Below are positions 15,856 through 24,752 of a stretch of 64,000 bases of DNA, in pieces. The notes beneath the pieces are model-generated. The model worked only from the letters and a program-made list of their open reading frames with translations. It was not told where the DNA came from and searched no databases. Every line of letters begins with the position of its first letter. Position 1 is the stretch's first letter. The DNA is from Cloacimonas sp964609575 (lineage in GTDB: Bacteria; Cloacimonadota; Cloacimonadia; Cloacimonadales; Cloacimonadaceae). The stretch spans positions 1 through 64,000 of the forward strand of contig CAZSST010000001.1 of NCBI GenBank assembly GCA_964609575.1. Reading direction: 5' to 3'. The position numbers were made by a program, and so were the translations under genes.

Positions 15856-18580
15856 TCCTGAGGGTGTCGCCCTTTAATGAACCTTCGTAATAGCCGATAT
15901 CATAGGAAAGCTTGGAACGCACTTCATTGAAGATATTCTGTACTTCCTGGGGTTTATTGTATTCACGGGCGAATTCGATGCCCAATTCGGCAAAATACTG
16001 CTGATCTGGGAAATACAATAGTCCATTACGCAGGTAAGCCATTACCTTCTCAGGATAATTATCCACAAGATAGGCAAGTACATAGCTGATATAAATCTTC
16101 CAGCCGTCGGGATGGGGAACGATGGTATTCTTGATGAAATCATCCAGCTTGTTCCACTGTCCCGTGCCGGGATAATAATGCGTGTAAAACTCGGTGAGTT
16201 TGATCTCGCTATCGATGAATTTGCGGGCTTTATCCACATAGGACAGGGCTTTATCATACTGCTTGGTGTCATTGAAATAATTGGCGGCACGTACATAACC
16301 AGAGCCGTAGTTCATCACCAAACGGGTCATATTGTCATCTTTAAAAACCCTGCTGTCGCCAATGGAGCGATATTGGTATACCTTGTCGATATTAGTAAGC
16401 AAACGATTGATGTCCACTTGCGCATCACCCTTTGTGGATACAACGCGGGCCACCATACCTTCATTGCGGGTGTAATCCTCAAAATTGATGAAGCTTTCGC
16501 AGGTAACGGCAAAGTAGATGGGGCGTTTGCCGTAGTTATCCTTGATAATCTGCATCGTGGCGATATCGCTAACGCGGTAGAAAGGTTCATTTTGACGCCA
16601 ATCTGCGGTTCGGGGGATTTGCATGGAAAAGCCCATTTCAGGTTTGGCAGGAGGCCCCGGAATTGTTAGCGTTTCATCAAGTTCCGAGATGCCAAGCCCA
16701 TCCAATTGGTCATCCGGGATCGAGAAGAGAATTCCTTCCTTATCCCTGATCTGGCGGATGTACCAGGCAGTATTTAAGAGCGATAAATTGGCTATGGAAA
16801 CGTCTTTGCGGATGCCTTTCAGATACTTGTTCTTATATTCCATTGCCCTGGCTATGGCTGCTTGTGATTCTTCGGTAGGATAAACGTCTTTGGCTTTGTG
16901 CATCACCTCTTTGGCGTGGGGATCAGCAACTGCCTGAGCGTACCAGAGGGGGAAAGTGTCGTTGTCGCCATTGGTGAAGATGATGGCATTTTCTTCCACG
17001 GAATTAAGGAAATTTAGGCCATAATCCAAAGCGATAAACTCTTGAGAACGGTCGTGAATGCGATATTGATTTACCATATTTCCTAAGGGAAGCAAGCACA
17101 TAAAGATGATTAAGACCGCTTGCAGGACTTTGCTCTCGGATAATTTGAGTAAGCCTAAAGCCCCGATTCCAAGCCAGATGGCCCACATATTGTAAGCTAC
17201 CACAAAGAAATAATCACGGTCGCGTACTTCAGCATTGGAAAGATTCATTACAAATACCATCACAATGGTGGTAAGCAACATGATGATAAAGAAATAACGA
17301 AAGCTGTGCTTGTTCAAACGAAAATGAACGATAGCGCCGAACAAACCCAGAAAAGCCACGAAGAAATTGCCCAGGGAGTGTTTAATCTCAGAAGCGATGG
17401 GCAATAGCTTGATGGGAGTGTCGTATTGGAACCATTGCATGCCAAAGTAACGCAGGAAGTGATGTCCCAATTGATCGCCAAAGAAGCTGCCCCGTCGTTC
17501 CACGAAGCTGGTATTGCCATATTGTTTGCGCAGAACATAGTCTTTGAACATGGAGAGCGTACTGGGATGGCCTTCATTGATGAAAGGGCGGTCGGCAGCC
17601 CGGATCATCAGATAGAGGTGTGAAGACAAGCCCACCAGAACCAGAATGAGCCCCAAGCTCCAAATGCGTTTATCCACTACGTCGCGAAGTTCAAAGAAAA
17701 CGATGAAAAAAGCAACCAGGGCAAAGCCCCATTTATCAAAATCATCGATGGCCAAGCCTTTGCCAATGGCACCTAAAATGAAGTAACCAGCCAGCATTGC
17801 CAGAGTGTAGCCGATAACTTTAGGCCAGAAATTGCTGCCCTTGATGCTCTTTAAAATCAACGGGTAAAAAACGATGAAGAGCATGGCCGGGGCGATTTGC
17901 AGTGCGGTTTGATGCACGCAGAACCCTACGAAGAAGAGATACACTATCAAGAGCAACATATTCTGATGGGAAAAATCATCAGATTTTTGAACCCACAGCA
18001 GGGTAAGCCAGATGATGAGATTCACGAAGAACACCAGGCCGGAATATACTTCAGCTTCGATGGCATTCATCCAGAATGTGAAGCCAAAGGCAGTGTATAA
18101 AGCGGCAATTATGCCTGCGAATGCTGCATCACGAGCCTTGATTTTGAACATACTAACCAACTGCACGGTGATAAGATAGGTTAGCATCACAGCCAGAGCG
18201 CTGGCCAGGCAAGAAATGAAGGCCGTGATAATGGCATGCGAAGCAAAATTACCAAAAAGGGCTACCATGGCTCTGCCGAACACTATGTAGAAAGGATTTC
18301 CCGGAGGATGGGGTACTCCCAGAATACTGCTGCATGTGGCATATTCTCCGCTATCCCAAAAAGACATAGTGCGGGCCTGGGTGAGCATATAGATAACCAG
18401 AGTAAAGAGAAACAGCCCCAACGCGATAAGACGATTGTACCTGGCTGGCACGATGGTCTGGGGCTTATAGTTACTGATCTCAATTACTTGCTTGGGTGCA
18501 GGTTTACTATATTCCTTGGTGGGGATTTTCTTTAGCTTGGTTTGCTGGGCTTTCATTTGCTTGATGCTTGATTCATTCAC
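15848..18580 (-). CDS. DUF2723 (GT117-type) polytopic membrane protein
   Basis: This 910-aa protein has an N-terminal cytosolic segment (1-48), about ten or more transmembrane helices up to residue 480, and a large soluble C-terminal part with TPR-like helices near the end. The conserved loop after TM1 has D76 and E79 in SFWDSGEY, then GVPHPPGNPFY. This is the DUF2723 signature, related to GT-C glycosyltransferases and to TMEM260, an O-mannosyltransferase (family GT117). A role in glycosylating exported proteins is therefore plausible but unproven. The start is GTG with AGGAG 8 nt upstream. It sits between ABC permease and korA genes in one operon, an unexpected place for a glycosyltransferase. 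Confidence 0.85.
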   Translation of the reverse strand: MNESSIKQMKAQQTKLKKIPTKEYSKPAPKQVIEISNYKPQTIVPARYNRLIALGLFLFTLVIYMLTQARTMSFWDSGEYATCSSILGVPHPPGNPFYIVFGRAMVALFGNFASHAIITAFISCLASALAVMLTYLITVQLVSMFKIKARDAAFAGIIAALYTAFGFTFWMNAIEAEVYSGLVFFVNLIIWLTLLWVQKSDDFSHQNMLLLIVYLFFVGFCVHQTALQIAPAMLFIVFYPLILKSIKGSNFWPKVIGYTLAMLAGYFILGAIGKGLAIDDFDKWGFALVAFFIVFFELRDVVDKRIWSLGLILVLVGLSSHLYLMIRAADRPFINEGHPSTLSMFKDYVLRKQYGNTSFVERRGSFFGDQLGHHFLRYFGMQWFQYDTPIKLLPIASEIKHSLGNFFVAFLGLFGAIVHFRLNKHSFRYFFIIMLLTTIVMVFVMNLSNAEVRDRDYFFVVAYNMWAIWLGIGALGLLKLSESKVLQAVLIIFMCLLPLGNMVNQYRIHDRSQEFIALDYGLNFLNSVEENAIIFTNGDNDTFPLWYAQAVADPHAKEVMHKAKDVYPTEESQAAIARAMEYKNKYLKGIRKDVSIANLSLLNTAWYIRQIRDKEGILFSIPDDQLDGLGISELDETLTIPGPPAKPEMGFSMQIPRTADWRQNEPFYRVSDIATMQIIKDNYGKRPIYFAVTCESFINFEDYTRNEGMVARVVSTKGDAQVDINRLLTNIDKVYQYRSIGDSRVFKDDNMTRLVMNYGSGYVRAANYFNDTKQYDKALSYVDKARKFIDSEIKLTEFYTHYYPGTGQWNKLDDFIKNTIVPHPDGWKIYISYVLAYLVDNYPEKVMAYLRNGLLYFPDQQYFAELGIEFAREYNKPQEVQNIFNEVRSKLSYDIGYYEGSLKGDTLRNE

Positions 18581-18596
18581 TTTCTACACTCCTAAA

Positions 18597-19583
18597 TTAG
18601 TCTTTCAAGCCGGCTTTGGCATAGCTGGCGATAATCTGTTTTTGGGCAAGGAAGAAGATCACCAAAATTGGTACGATACTAAAGGTGGAAGCAGCCATCA
18701 GCAGCGTTGTTTGCGTAGAAGCTTCCTGATTGAAATAGCTTAGCCCTACCTGCAGTACTCGCAGTTCGGGGCGGTTCGTCATCACTAATGGCCACATAAA
18801 GCTGTTCCAACTTCCTATCAGCGAAAACACCGAGGCTGTGGCGATGATGGATTTGGACAAGGGTAATACCACTTTCCACAGCATCCCAAAGGTACTGCAA
18901 CCATCTATGGCCGCAGCATCGAACAGCTCTTGGGGCAAAGATTTGAAGTGCTGGCGGAAAAGGAAGATGGTGAAGATATTCACACACCAGGGAATAATCA
19001 AAGCGGAGTATGTATCCAGCCAATGAAATTTGTCCAATAGCACGTATGAGGAAATAAGATAGATCGGTTCGGGAACCATCATCATACTCAGGAACAAATA
19101 GAAGAAGAAATCCCTGCCAAAAAAGCGCATTCTGGCAAAAGCATAGGCCGCCAGAATGGACGTTATCAATACTCCAATCAGCGAGATAAAGCTAACGTAC
19201 AGCGTATTGGCAAAGTAGATGGCAAAGGGAACCTTTTGGAATGCTTTACGGAAATTACCCCACTGGAAACTGGGGATTTTTTTAACCAGTTTTATCTGGC
19301 TGGAGGGGACTTCCTTATATTCTTCAACAATCTTGCCGTCTTTATCTAGAATATGGATAATGCTATTTGCACCTTGTTCCTGAACCAGTAGCACCCGATG
19401 CTTCACATTCCCTTCCGTCCATACATGGTATTTTTCTTTGGGTATAAAAGTGGATTCGTGTTTATTGAATTCCGATTGTGTCATTAATGAAGTGGAGAGC
19501 ATCCATATAAAGGGGATAATCATCATCAGTCCAAAAACAGTAAGCACTGAGTAGATGATGGTCATGCGCGTTTCTTCGTTCAT
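18597..19583 (-). CDS. Sugar ABC transporter permease, MalG-type, with enlarged periplasmic loop
   Basis: This 328-aa inner-membrane permease has six predicted helices. The EAA-loop region DAAAIDGCSTFGMLWKVVLP docks an ATPase. Between TM1 (13-33) and the usual WGNFRKAF segment there is a loop of about 75 residues with a small beta-rich insert (residues about 48-95: HVWTEGNVKHRVLLVQE, IIHILDKDGKIVEEY). That is about 40 residues longer than usual. An AGGAGG ribosome site precedes the ATG. It forms a pair with the MalF-type gene 8 bp upstream. No ATPase gene is in the window, so a shared MsmX/UgpC-like ATPase from elsewhere is likely. Confidence 0.9.
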   Translation of the reverse strand: MNEETRMTIIYSVLTVFGLMMIIPFIWMLSTSLMTQSEFNKHESTFIPKEKYHVWTEGNVKHRVLLVQEQGANSIIHILDKDGKIVEEYKEVPSSQIKLVKKIPSFQWGNFRKAFQKVPFAIYFANTLYVSFISLIGVLITSILAAYAFARMRFFGRDFFFYLFLSMMMVPEPIYLISSYVLLDKFHWLDTYSALIIPWCVNIFTIFLFRQHFKSLPQELFDAAAIDGCSTFGMLWKVVLPLSKSIIATASVFSLIGSWNSFMWPLVMTNRPELRVLQVGLSYFNQEASTQTTLLMAASTFSIVPILVIFFLAQKQIIASYAKAGLKD

Positions 19584-19591
19584 CTCTCCTC

Positions 19592-20524
19592 CTAATAATT
19601 CACGTGCTTTTCAATGCGGCGTTGCATGATGGTAAGTCCCAAAATAAGCAGGAACAGCGCCAAGGCCACGGCACTGGCATAGCCCATGTCCAGGGTATCG
19701 AAGCCCTTTTCATAGATGTAATATACAATCAGTTTCGTAGTATTCAGCGGCCCCCCCTTATCCGTCATCAAATAGATTTGCGCAAAGGCCTGGAAGCTGA
19801 CAATCGTGGTCATAATCAGCACATAGAAGGTTGTGGGTGAGATGAGGGGCAGGGTGATCTTGAAAAACTGCTTGATTTTGCTGGCTCCATCCACTTCCGC
19901 AGCCTCATAATAGGTTTTGGAGATGTTTTGCAATCCCGAAAGATAGATAATAGTATTGTATCCCAGCCCTTTCCACACAGTCATGATGATGATTCCAAAC
20001 AGAGCTTGCGATGGACCATGTAGCAGTTTGGGAAGGCTGATCCCTATTCCCGAAAAGAAGATTTCAAAAATCCCCCGTGATTCGGAAAGCCATTTTTGTG
20101 GTTCCACGCCTATCCAGCCCAACATGGTATTCATCAGTCCGGTTTGCTCATTAAAGATGATTTTCCACACGATAGATACGGCTACCAGAGAGGTAACATA
20201 GGGCATGAAATACACAGTGCGGAAAAGGCCTTTCAGACCTTTGATCTGATTCAGCATCACCGCAAAGAGCAGAGAAAAAATGATGCTGGCAGGTACAACC
20301 ATCACTGCATACCAAAAGGTGTTTCCCATCGATTGCCAGAATACATCGTCCTTAATCATATTGGCATAGTTTAGCAGCCCGATGAATTTCCCGGTGCCTT
20401 TTATGGACCAATCGTAAAAACTGATGATAAAGGACATTACGATAGGGATCAGCCTGAAGGCAAAAAGCAGCACAAAGGCCGGGAGAATATAGAGATAGGG
20501 TGAAATCTTCCACTGTGTTTTCAT
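19592..20524 (-). CDS. Sugar ABC transporter permease, MalF-type
   Basis: This 310-aa protein has six predicted helices. It starts SPYLYILPAFVLLFAFRLIP and contains the EAA motif EAAEVDGASKIKQFFKITLP. It pairs with the following MalG-type permease to form the channel of a carbohydrate-uptake-1 family importer. The start codon overlaps the regulator stop (ATGA), so translation is coupled to the NtrC-type protein. The binding protein at 6183-7472 is the natural candidate partner because it belongs to the same family, but it is not linked in the operon. Confidence 0.92.
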   Translation of the reverse strand: MKTQWKISPYLYILPAFVLLFAFRLIPIVMSFIISFYDWSIKGTGKFIGLLNYANMIKDDVFWQSMGNTFWYAVMVVPASIIFSLLFAVMLNQIKGLKGLFRTVYFMPYVTSLVAVSIVWKIIFNEQTGLMNTMLGWIGVEPQKWLSESRGIFEIFFSGIGISLPKLLHGPSQALFGIIIMTVWKGLGYNTIIYLSGLQNISKTYYEAAEVDGASKIKQFFKITLPLISPTTFYVLIMTTIVSFQAFAQIYLMTDKGGPLNTTKLIVYYIYEKGFDTLDMGYASAVALALFLLILGLTIMQRRIEKHVNY

Positions 20525-21942
20525 GTTTTGCTCCCACTATTATCTGGCTTGGCAGCGCTTCGGTATTGGGTGTGGTCCAATCCAAGCTGGACGCATTTTC
20601 GATAGATGTTTTCTCTGGTGATGCCGGAAAGCTTGGCTGCCTGGCTTAGGTTTCCCCGGCATTGGCTTAAAAGACTTTTCATATAGTTCAGCGAGAATTC
20701 CTTTTTGGCCAGATTCCAATCGCTTAGCCCATTTACATAGTGCTTGCCGTTGCCAAAAGTACCTTGGATGTTTTCGGGCAGGTCTTCCGGCTGGATTACA
20801 TTGTGCTCTGCCAAAATCACCGCATGTTCAATGGCATTGCGCAATTGCCGGATGTTTCCTTTCCATTCGTAGTTTAGTAGTATGGAAAGTACTCCCGGAG
20901 ACAGCTTCAGCACTTTCTTTTTGTATTTGGCGCAGAATTCCTGGGTGAAAGTATTGGCTAGAATTTTGATATCATCCTTACGTTCGCGGAGCGGGGGGAT
21001 GTGCAGGCGGATCACGTTCAGACGGTAATAAAGGTCTTCGCGAAATCTACCGTGTTCCACAGCTTCACGGATGTCCTTATTAGTAGCGGCGATTATTCTT
21101 ACATCAGTGTGAATATCGTGATCTCCACCCACCTGACGGAAACTGCCAGTTTCCAGCACTTTAAGAAGTTTAACCTGGAATGCCAGGGATGTTTCCGTTA
21201 TTTCATCCAAAAACAGAGTACCACCATTGGCTTCCTGGAAATAGCCTATTTTATCGCGAAAGGCATCCGTGAAAGCGCCACGCTTGTGTCCGAAAAGCAA
21301 GCTTTCCAAAAGGGTTTCGGTAAGGCTGCCGCAGTTTACGGAAACGAAATTACGGCTTTTACGCAGACTGTTGCGGTGAATCAATTCTGCGAAAACACCT
21401 TTGCCAACGCCAGTTTCGCCGGTAATCAGGGCAATCGTATCCAGCTTGGCGATCTTTTTGATCTTATGCAGCAAAGCTTGCACCGGAAGCGAATTACCGA
21501 TCACCATGTCTGTTTCCAGTTCTTTTTGCAGCATGGCGTTCAGTCTTTCGTTTTCCGCGATCAGCCATTGATTCTGAAGAATTTTATCCACCTTGATGTT
21601 AATCAGGTCCAAATTCCTAATTGGCTTCACCAGATATTCGCTGGCTCCCATTTTCATGGCTGCAATGGCAGTTTCGATGGAAGATTGTCCGCTGATGGCA
21701 ACTACCGCAGTGAAGGGATAGTCTCTGGATATTTCCTCAATCAAATCCAAACCGTTTTCCCCAGGGAGGATAAGATCAACTATGGCAATATGATAACGAT
21801 TCTCTTCCAGCAATTTTCGTGCTTCTTTCAGGCTGTAGGCTGTATCCGCCAGATACTTTCCCTGTAACTGCTGTTTGATAAGCAACGCAGTATCTTTGCT
21901 GTCATCCACAATTAAGATATTGGCCGAAACTGGCTCGCTCAT
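20521..21942 (-). CDS. NtrC-type sigma-54 response regulator
   Basis: This 473-aa protein has three domains. The receiver (1-120) has acidic residues D13 and D14, phospho-acceptor D56 in IVDLILP, and K106 in LVKPIRN. The AAA+ sigma-54 activator domain has Walker A GETGVGKG (K181), the sigma-54 contact loop GAFTDA (222-227), and Walker B GGTLFLDEI. The C-terminal Fis-type helix-turn-helix is AAKLSGITRENIYRKCVQLG. It activates RpoN-dependent promoters after phosphorylation. The only histidine-containing partner nearby is the small protein encoded immediately upstream, whose stop overlaps this start. No sigma-54 promoter (GG-N10-GC) was found by eye in front of the operon. Confidence 0.94.
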   Translation of the reverse strand: MSEPVSANILIVDDSKDTALLIKQQLQGKYLADTAYSLKEARKLLEENRYHIAIVDLILPGENGLDLIEEISRDYPFTAVVAISGQSSIETAIAAMKMGASEYLVKPIRNLDLINIKVDKILQNQWLIAENERLNAMLQKELETDMVIGNSLPVQALLHKIKKIAKLDTIALITGETGVGKGVFAELIHRNSLRKSRNFVSVNCGSLTETLLESLLFGHKRGAFTDAFRDKIGYFQEANGGTLFLDEITETSLAFQVKLLKVLETGSFRQVGGDHDIHTDVRIIAATNKDIREAVEHGRFREDLYYRLNVIRLHIPPLRERKDDIKILANTFTQEFCAKYKKKVLKLSPGVLSILLNYEWKGNIRQLRNAIEHAVILAEHNVIQPEDLPENIQGTFGNGKHYVNGLSDWNLAKKEFSLNYMKSLLSQCRGNLSQAAKLSGITRENIYRKCVQLGLDHTQYRSAAKPDNSGSKT

Positions 21943-22511
21943 CAGAGGGTTACTTCCACCAGCAGTGTGTGGTTAGGAGGTTTTGGCAAGCAGCAGTTAG
22001 CTTTTATTCCCTGGTGGTTTAAGCAGAAATCTCTGATAGCGAGTTCCTGCTTTTCCGTCAGCTTGGGAAGCTTAACCTCAAAACGTAATAAGTTTCTTTC
22101 GTGAAATCCCATCATTAGTTCCATAGATTCGTCTGGAAACAGGGAAGCTATTTCCAATAGTAGTTCTTCCGTAAAAATGCTGAGCTCTTGCCCTGAAAAG
22201 GTGCAGTAAAGTTCAGGATCAATATCGGGGATACTAATTTTGAAACGGCGCTTTATTGTTAAAATATTCTTTAGCAAGCAAAGCTCTGCTTCCAGCCATG
22301 GGTAAACAGGTTGGATTATGGTTTCCTCCGTAATCGCGCTTAGGCTGTCTAAAAGCTGCTGCAACTGATCATCGAGGTTTATTCCCGCATTGTAAATCTG
22401 CTTTCTGGCACTATCCGTAACCGGTTGTTGCGCATAGCCGATAACCACATTCAGCGGGGTTCGCAGATTGTGGATGAGGCCTTCCAGCAGGTGCAGGGGA
22501 ATAGCTTTCAT
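21942..22511 (-). CDS. Small DHp-domain protein with degenerate kinase core (histidine phosphotransferase-like)
   Basis: This 189-aa protein starts with a perfect HisKA H-box, H14 in LLEGLIHNLRTPLNVVIGYA, and a second dimerisation helix to about residue 65. The remaining 120 residues keep the outline of an HATPase fold: FTEELLLEIASLF where the N-box should be, and a final strand NHTLLVEVTL. The N, G1, F and G2 ATP-binding motifs are absent. There is no sensor domain or membrane segment. This matches the architecture of ChpT or Spo0B, which relay phosphate rather than hydrolyse ATP. It lies between the aminotransferase and the NtrC regulator and probably passes phosphate to D56 of that regulator. 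A pseudokinase or phosphatase role is possible. Confidence 0.7.
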   Translation of the reverse strand: MKAIPLHLLEGLIHNLRTPLNVVIGYAQQPVTDSARKQIYNAGINLDDQLQQLLDSLSAITEETIIQPVYPWLEAELCLLKNILTIKRRFKISIPDIDPELYCTFSGQELSIFTEELLLEIASLFPDESMELMMGFHERNLLRFEVKLPKLTEKQELAIRDFCLNHQGIKANCCLPKPPNHTLLVEVTL

Positions 22512-23708
22512 TTAGCAGTGTGTCTTTTGAAATTCCAACAGTCCGGCTCTGAAAATCTGCATCGCCTTGCACAGATCATCTTTACACAAAATATAGGCCA
22601 GGCGTAGCTCGTCCCTTCCCATGCCAGGAGTGGCATAAAATCCTTCCGCGGGAGCGGCCATTACGGTTTCGCCATTTACCTGGAAGTCTTTCAGCAGCCA
22701 AATGATAAATTCCTCGGCATCGGCAATGGGGAGCTTGGCCACGATGTAAAAAGCGCCTTCAGGTTTTTTGCAGATGATTCCAGGGATCATTTCCAGCTCT
22801 GCCATCACCAGATCGCGACGGGCTTTATATTCGGAGCGCATAGCTTCAAAATAGCTGTCTGGCAACGTTATGCATGCATTGGCCGCCAATTGATCCACCG
22901 TGGGAGGGCAAAGCCTGGCCTGGGCAAATTTTAACGCTGCACCCATCAAATCTTTATTTTTGGAAACAATACAGCCAATTCTGGCTCCGCAGGCGCTATA
23001 TCTTTTGGAAACGCTGTCCACCAGGATGGCATTTTTATCAAAATCAGGCACTTCCATCACGCTGGTATGTACAGCACCATCATAGACAAATTCACGGTAC
23101 ACTTCGTCCGAAATCAGGAAAAGATTGTGTTTCCTGGCAATGGCAGCAATCCTGAAAATCTCGTCACGATGATAAACTGTGCCAGTGGGATTGCCCGGAT
23201 TACACAGCATGATGGCTTTGGTTGTGGAGCTAATCAGCGCTTCGATTTTATCGGTAGCGGGAAGCGCAAAGCCTGTTTCCGCATAGGTTGTAAGCGGCAC
23301 CAGCTTTACTCCGGCCATGGTGGCAAATCCATTGTAATTGGTATAAAAGGGTTCGGGAACGATTATCTCATCATCCACATCACCCACCACCATCATCGCG
23401 AAGGTTATCGCTTCACTTCCCGCGGTGGTAACGATGATATTATTGGTTTCCAATTCGATGCCCTGATGCCGGTAATATTTCACCAGTCCTTCACGGTAAA
23501 TTTCCAGGCCCTGAGAGGGACCATAGGCTAAAACCTTGTCTGAAAATTCATGATATACCTGGATCATTTCCTGAGGAGTTTCGATATCCGGTTGCCCGAT
23601 ATTTAGATGATACACTTTTATACCCTTTTCCTTGGCTGCAAGTGCATAGGGCATCAACTTGCGAATCGGAGATGCCTGGATCTCCAACGCCCGCTTTGAT
23701 AGGTTCAT
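22512..23708 (-). CDS. Class I/II aminotransferase (PLP-dependent)
   Basis: This 398-aa fold-type I aminotransferase resembles the aspartate/aromatic AspC-like group. It has NIGQPDIETP, the cofactor region TTAGSEAI, CNPGNPTGTV, and the PLP lysine K235 in DSVSKRYSACGARIGC. A substrate-carboxylate arginine occurs in DELRLAY. The start at 23708 is chosen because AAGGAAAG precedes it; the longer frame begins 22 codons upstream without a ribosome site or family similarity. It is the first gene of the ten-gene minus-strand operon and ends 1 bp before the phosphotransferase-like gene. Its 2-oxoacid product is a plausible substrate for KorAB. Confidence 0.9.
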   Translation of the reverse strand: MNLSKRALEIQASPIRKLMPYALAAKEKGIKVYHLNIGQPDIETPQEMIQVYHEFSDKVLAYGPSQGLEIYREGLVKYYRHQGIELETNNIIVTTAGSEAITFAMMVVGDVDDEIIVPEPFYTNYNGFATMAGVKLVPLTTYAETGFALPATDKIEALISSTTKAIMLCNPGNPTGTVYHRDEIFRIAAIARKHNLFLISDEVYREFVYDGAVHTSVMEVPDFDKNAILVDSVSKRYSACGARIGCIVSKNKDLMGAALKFAQARLCPPTVDQLAANACITLPDSYFEAMRSEYKARRDLVMAELEMIPGIICKKPEGAFYIVAKLPIADAEEFIIWLLKDFQVNGETVMAAPAEGFYATPGMGRDELRLAYILCKDDLCKAMQIFRAGLLEFQKTHC

Positions 23709-24014
23709 AGTTCTTTCCTTATAATAGATATTTCTCTTTAAGTGCCGATAATTACAAGTGCAAAAAAAAGACAAGCAAAATCTTTAATACTGCCCCAATT
23801 TTACAACACCAGAGAGGGGGAGGGCAACGCTTTGGGAATATCATTATGCGTTACATAGAGCTCACACATCATTCCCATGCACTGGCATGGGGGTTGCATG
23901 GGGATTGCATGGAAAGGTAGTAAGGAAGATAGACAAGAAGTACTGGCCTTCAGCAAGGAATAAAGGTTGGGTTACACTCATCAGCCGTTCCACCCCTTCA
24001 GTATCCAAAGCGCT
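23709..24014. other. Intergenic region with leader and CCCATGC inverted repeats
   Basis: About 300 bp between the aminotransferase start and the deacetylase stop. The A/T-rich part next to 23708 should hold the operon promoter, but no clear -35/-10 pair stands out. CCCATGC-ACTG-GCATGGG (23874-23891) is a perfect 7-bp hairpin followed by two further direct copies of TTGCATGG. Related inverted repeats lie at 11810-11824 and 32908-32936. Confidence 0.5.
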
Positions 24015-24752
24015 TCAATTCTCCAGCGCTTCCACCGCCTCATCCACAGGCAATACTCTTAGCCCCAGGTTATGTACATAATCCATAATTTCGCCGAAGG
24101 TATCAGAATCGCAATTTGAGCCATAGGGATTTGTTGCTCCCTCAATTTCATGAAAGCCAATGATGATCAGTTCTTCATGAGCGGCGATGCCACGCTGGAT
24201 GCGAGCTTTTATCACACTGGAATTCCATCCGGATTGATAAGGCAGATAACCGAGCCCCAGGCGATCAAGAGGGACGTGCATCGGGGTATCCATGGAACCT
24301 CTGATATTGCGATAATACTCGGCAATGATGGGAAAATACTCCAAAGGGCATTCCCCAAAGGGCAGAGCGAAAGAACGGGGATACAAATCCCAGGCATAAA
24401 GGCTGTCATAATCGGTAATAATGGCTTGGCGAGCTTCCGGATAGGTTAGATTCACCAAGTTTTCGTGATTTATGGTATGCCCACCGATTTCCCAGGCGTA
24501 ATCTGCATAAAGGGATTGCAATTCATTTTTCAGCATGTAATTGGGCCTGTGCAGTTTTCCCGAATTTACAAAACAGGTGCCGCGAAAACCATATTGCTGC
24601 ATTATAGGCAGGGCAACGCGATAAACACCTTCGTGCTGATCGTCAAAAGTGAAACAAATAATGGGATCATCGGCACCTGATATACTTACAAAGCGGCATG
24701 AAGCCAGCAGCAAGAACAGCACAAAGGCAAGCAAAAACCTTTTAAAAGCCAA
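24015..24752 (-). CDS. Polysaccharide deacetylase lipoprotein (NodB fold)
   Basis: This 245-aa protein has lipobox LLLASC (C19) and a NodB carbohydrate-esterase-4 domain. The motif-1 pair is D37 and D38 in ICFTFDDQHEG. H92 and H96 in GGHTINHENL complete the metal triad. It should remove acetyl groups from N-acetylated sugar polymers in the periplasm or at the outer surface. Such proteins act on peptidoglycan or on exopolysaccharide such as poly-N-acetylglucosamine; which is not evident here. It overlaps the upstream outer-membrane protein gene by 11 bp and follows a TetR gene, so it is probably under TetR control. Confidence 0.87.
   Translation of the reverse strand: MAFKRFLLAFVLFLLLASCRFVSISGADDPIICFTFDDQHEGVYRVALPIMQQYGFRGTCFVNSGKLHRPNYMLKNELQSLYADYAWEIGGHTINHENLVNLTYPEARQAIITDYDSLYAWDLYPRSFALPFGECPLEYFPIIAEYYRNIRGSMDTPMHVPLDRLGLGYLPYQSGWNSSVIKARIQRGIAAHEELIIIGFHEIEGATNPYGSNCDSDTFGEIMDYVHNLGLRVLPVDEAVEALEN

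Noticed and set aside
6183..20524. A complete sugar ABC transporter operon
   Set aside because: The binding protein and permeases are of matching families but separated by 11 kb, with the protease and KOR genes in between, and no ATPase is present; only a functional link by inference is possible.
23709..23830. Sigma-54 promoter for the NtrC-containing operon
   Set aside because: No GG-N10-GC pair of the TGGCAC-N5-TTGC type could be placed with correct spacing upstream of the aminotransferase.
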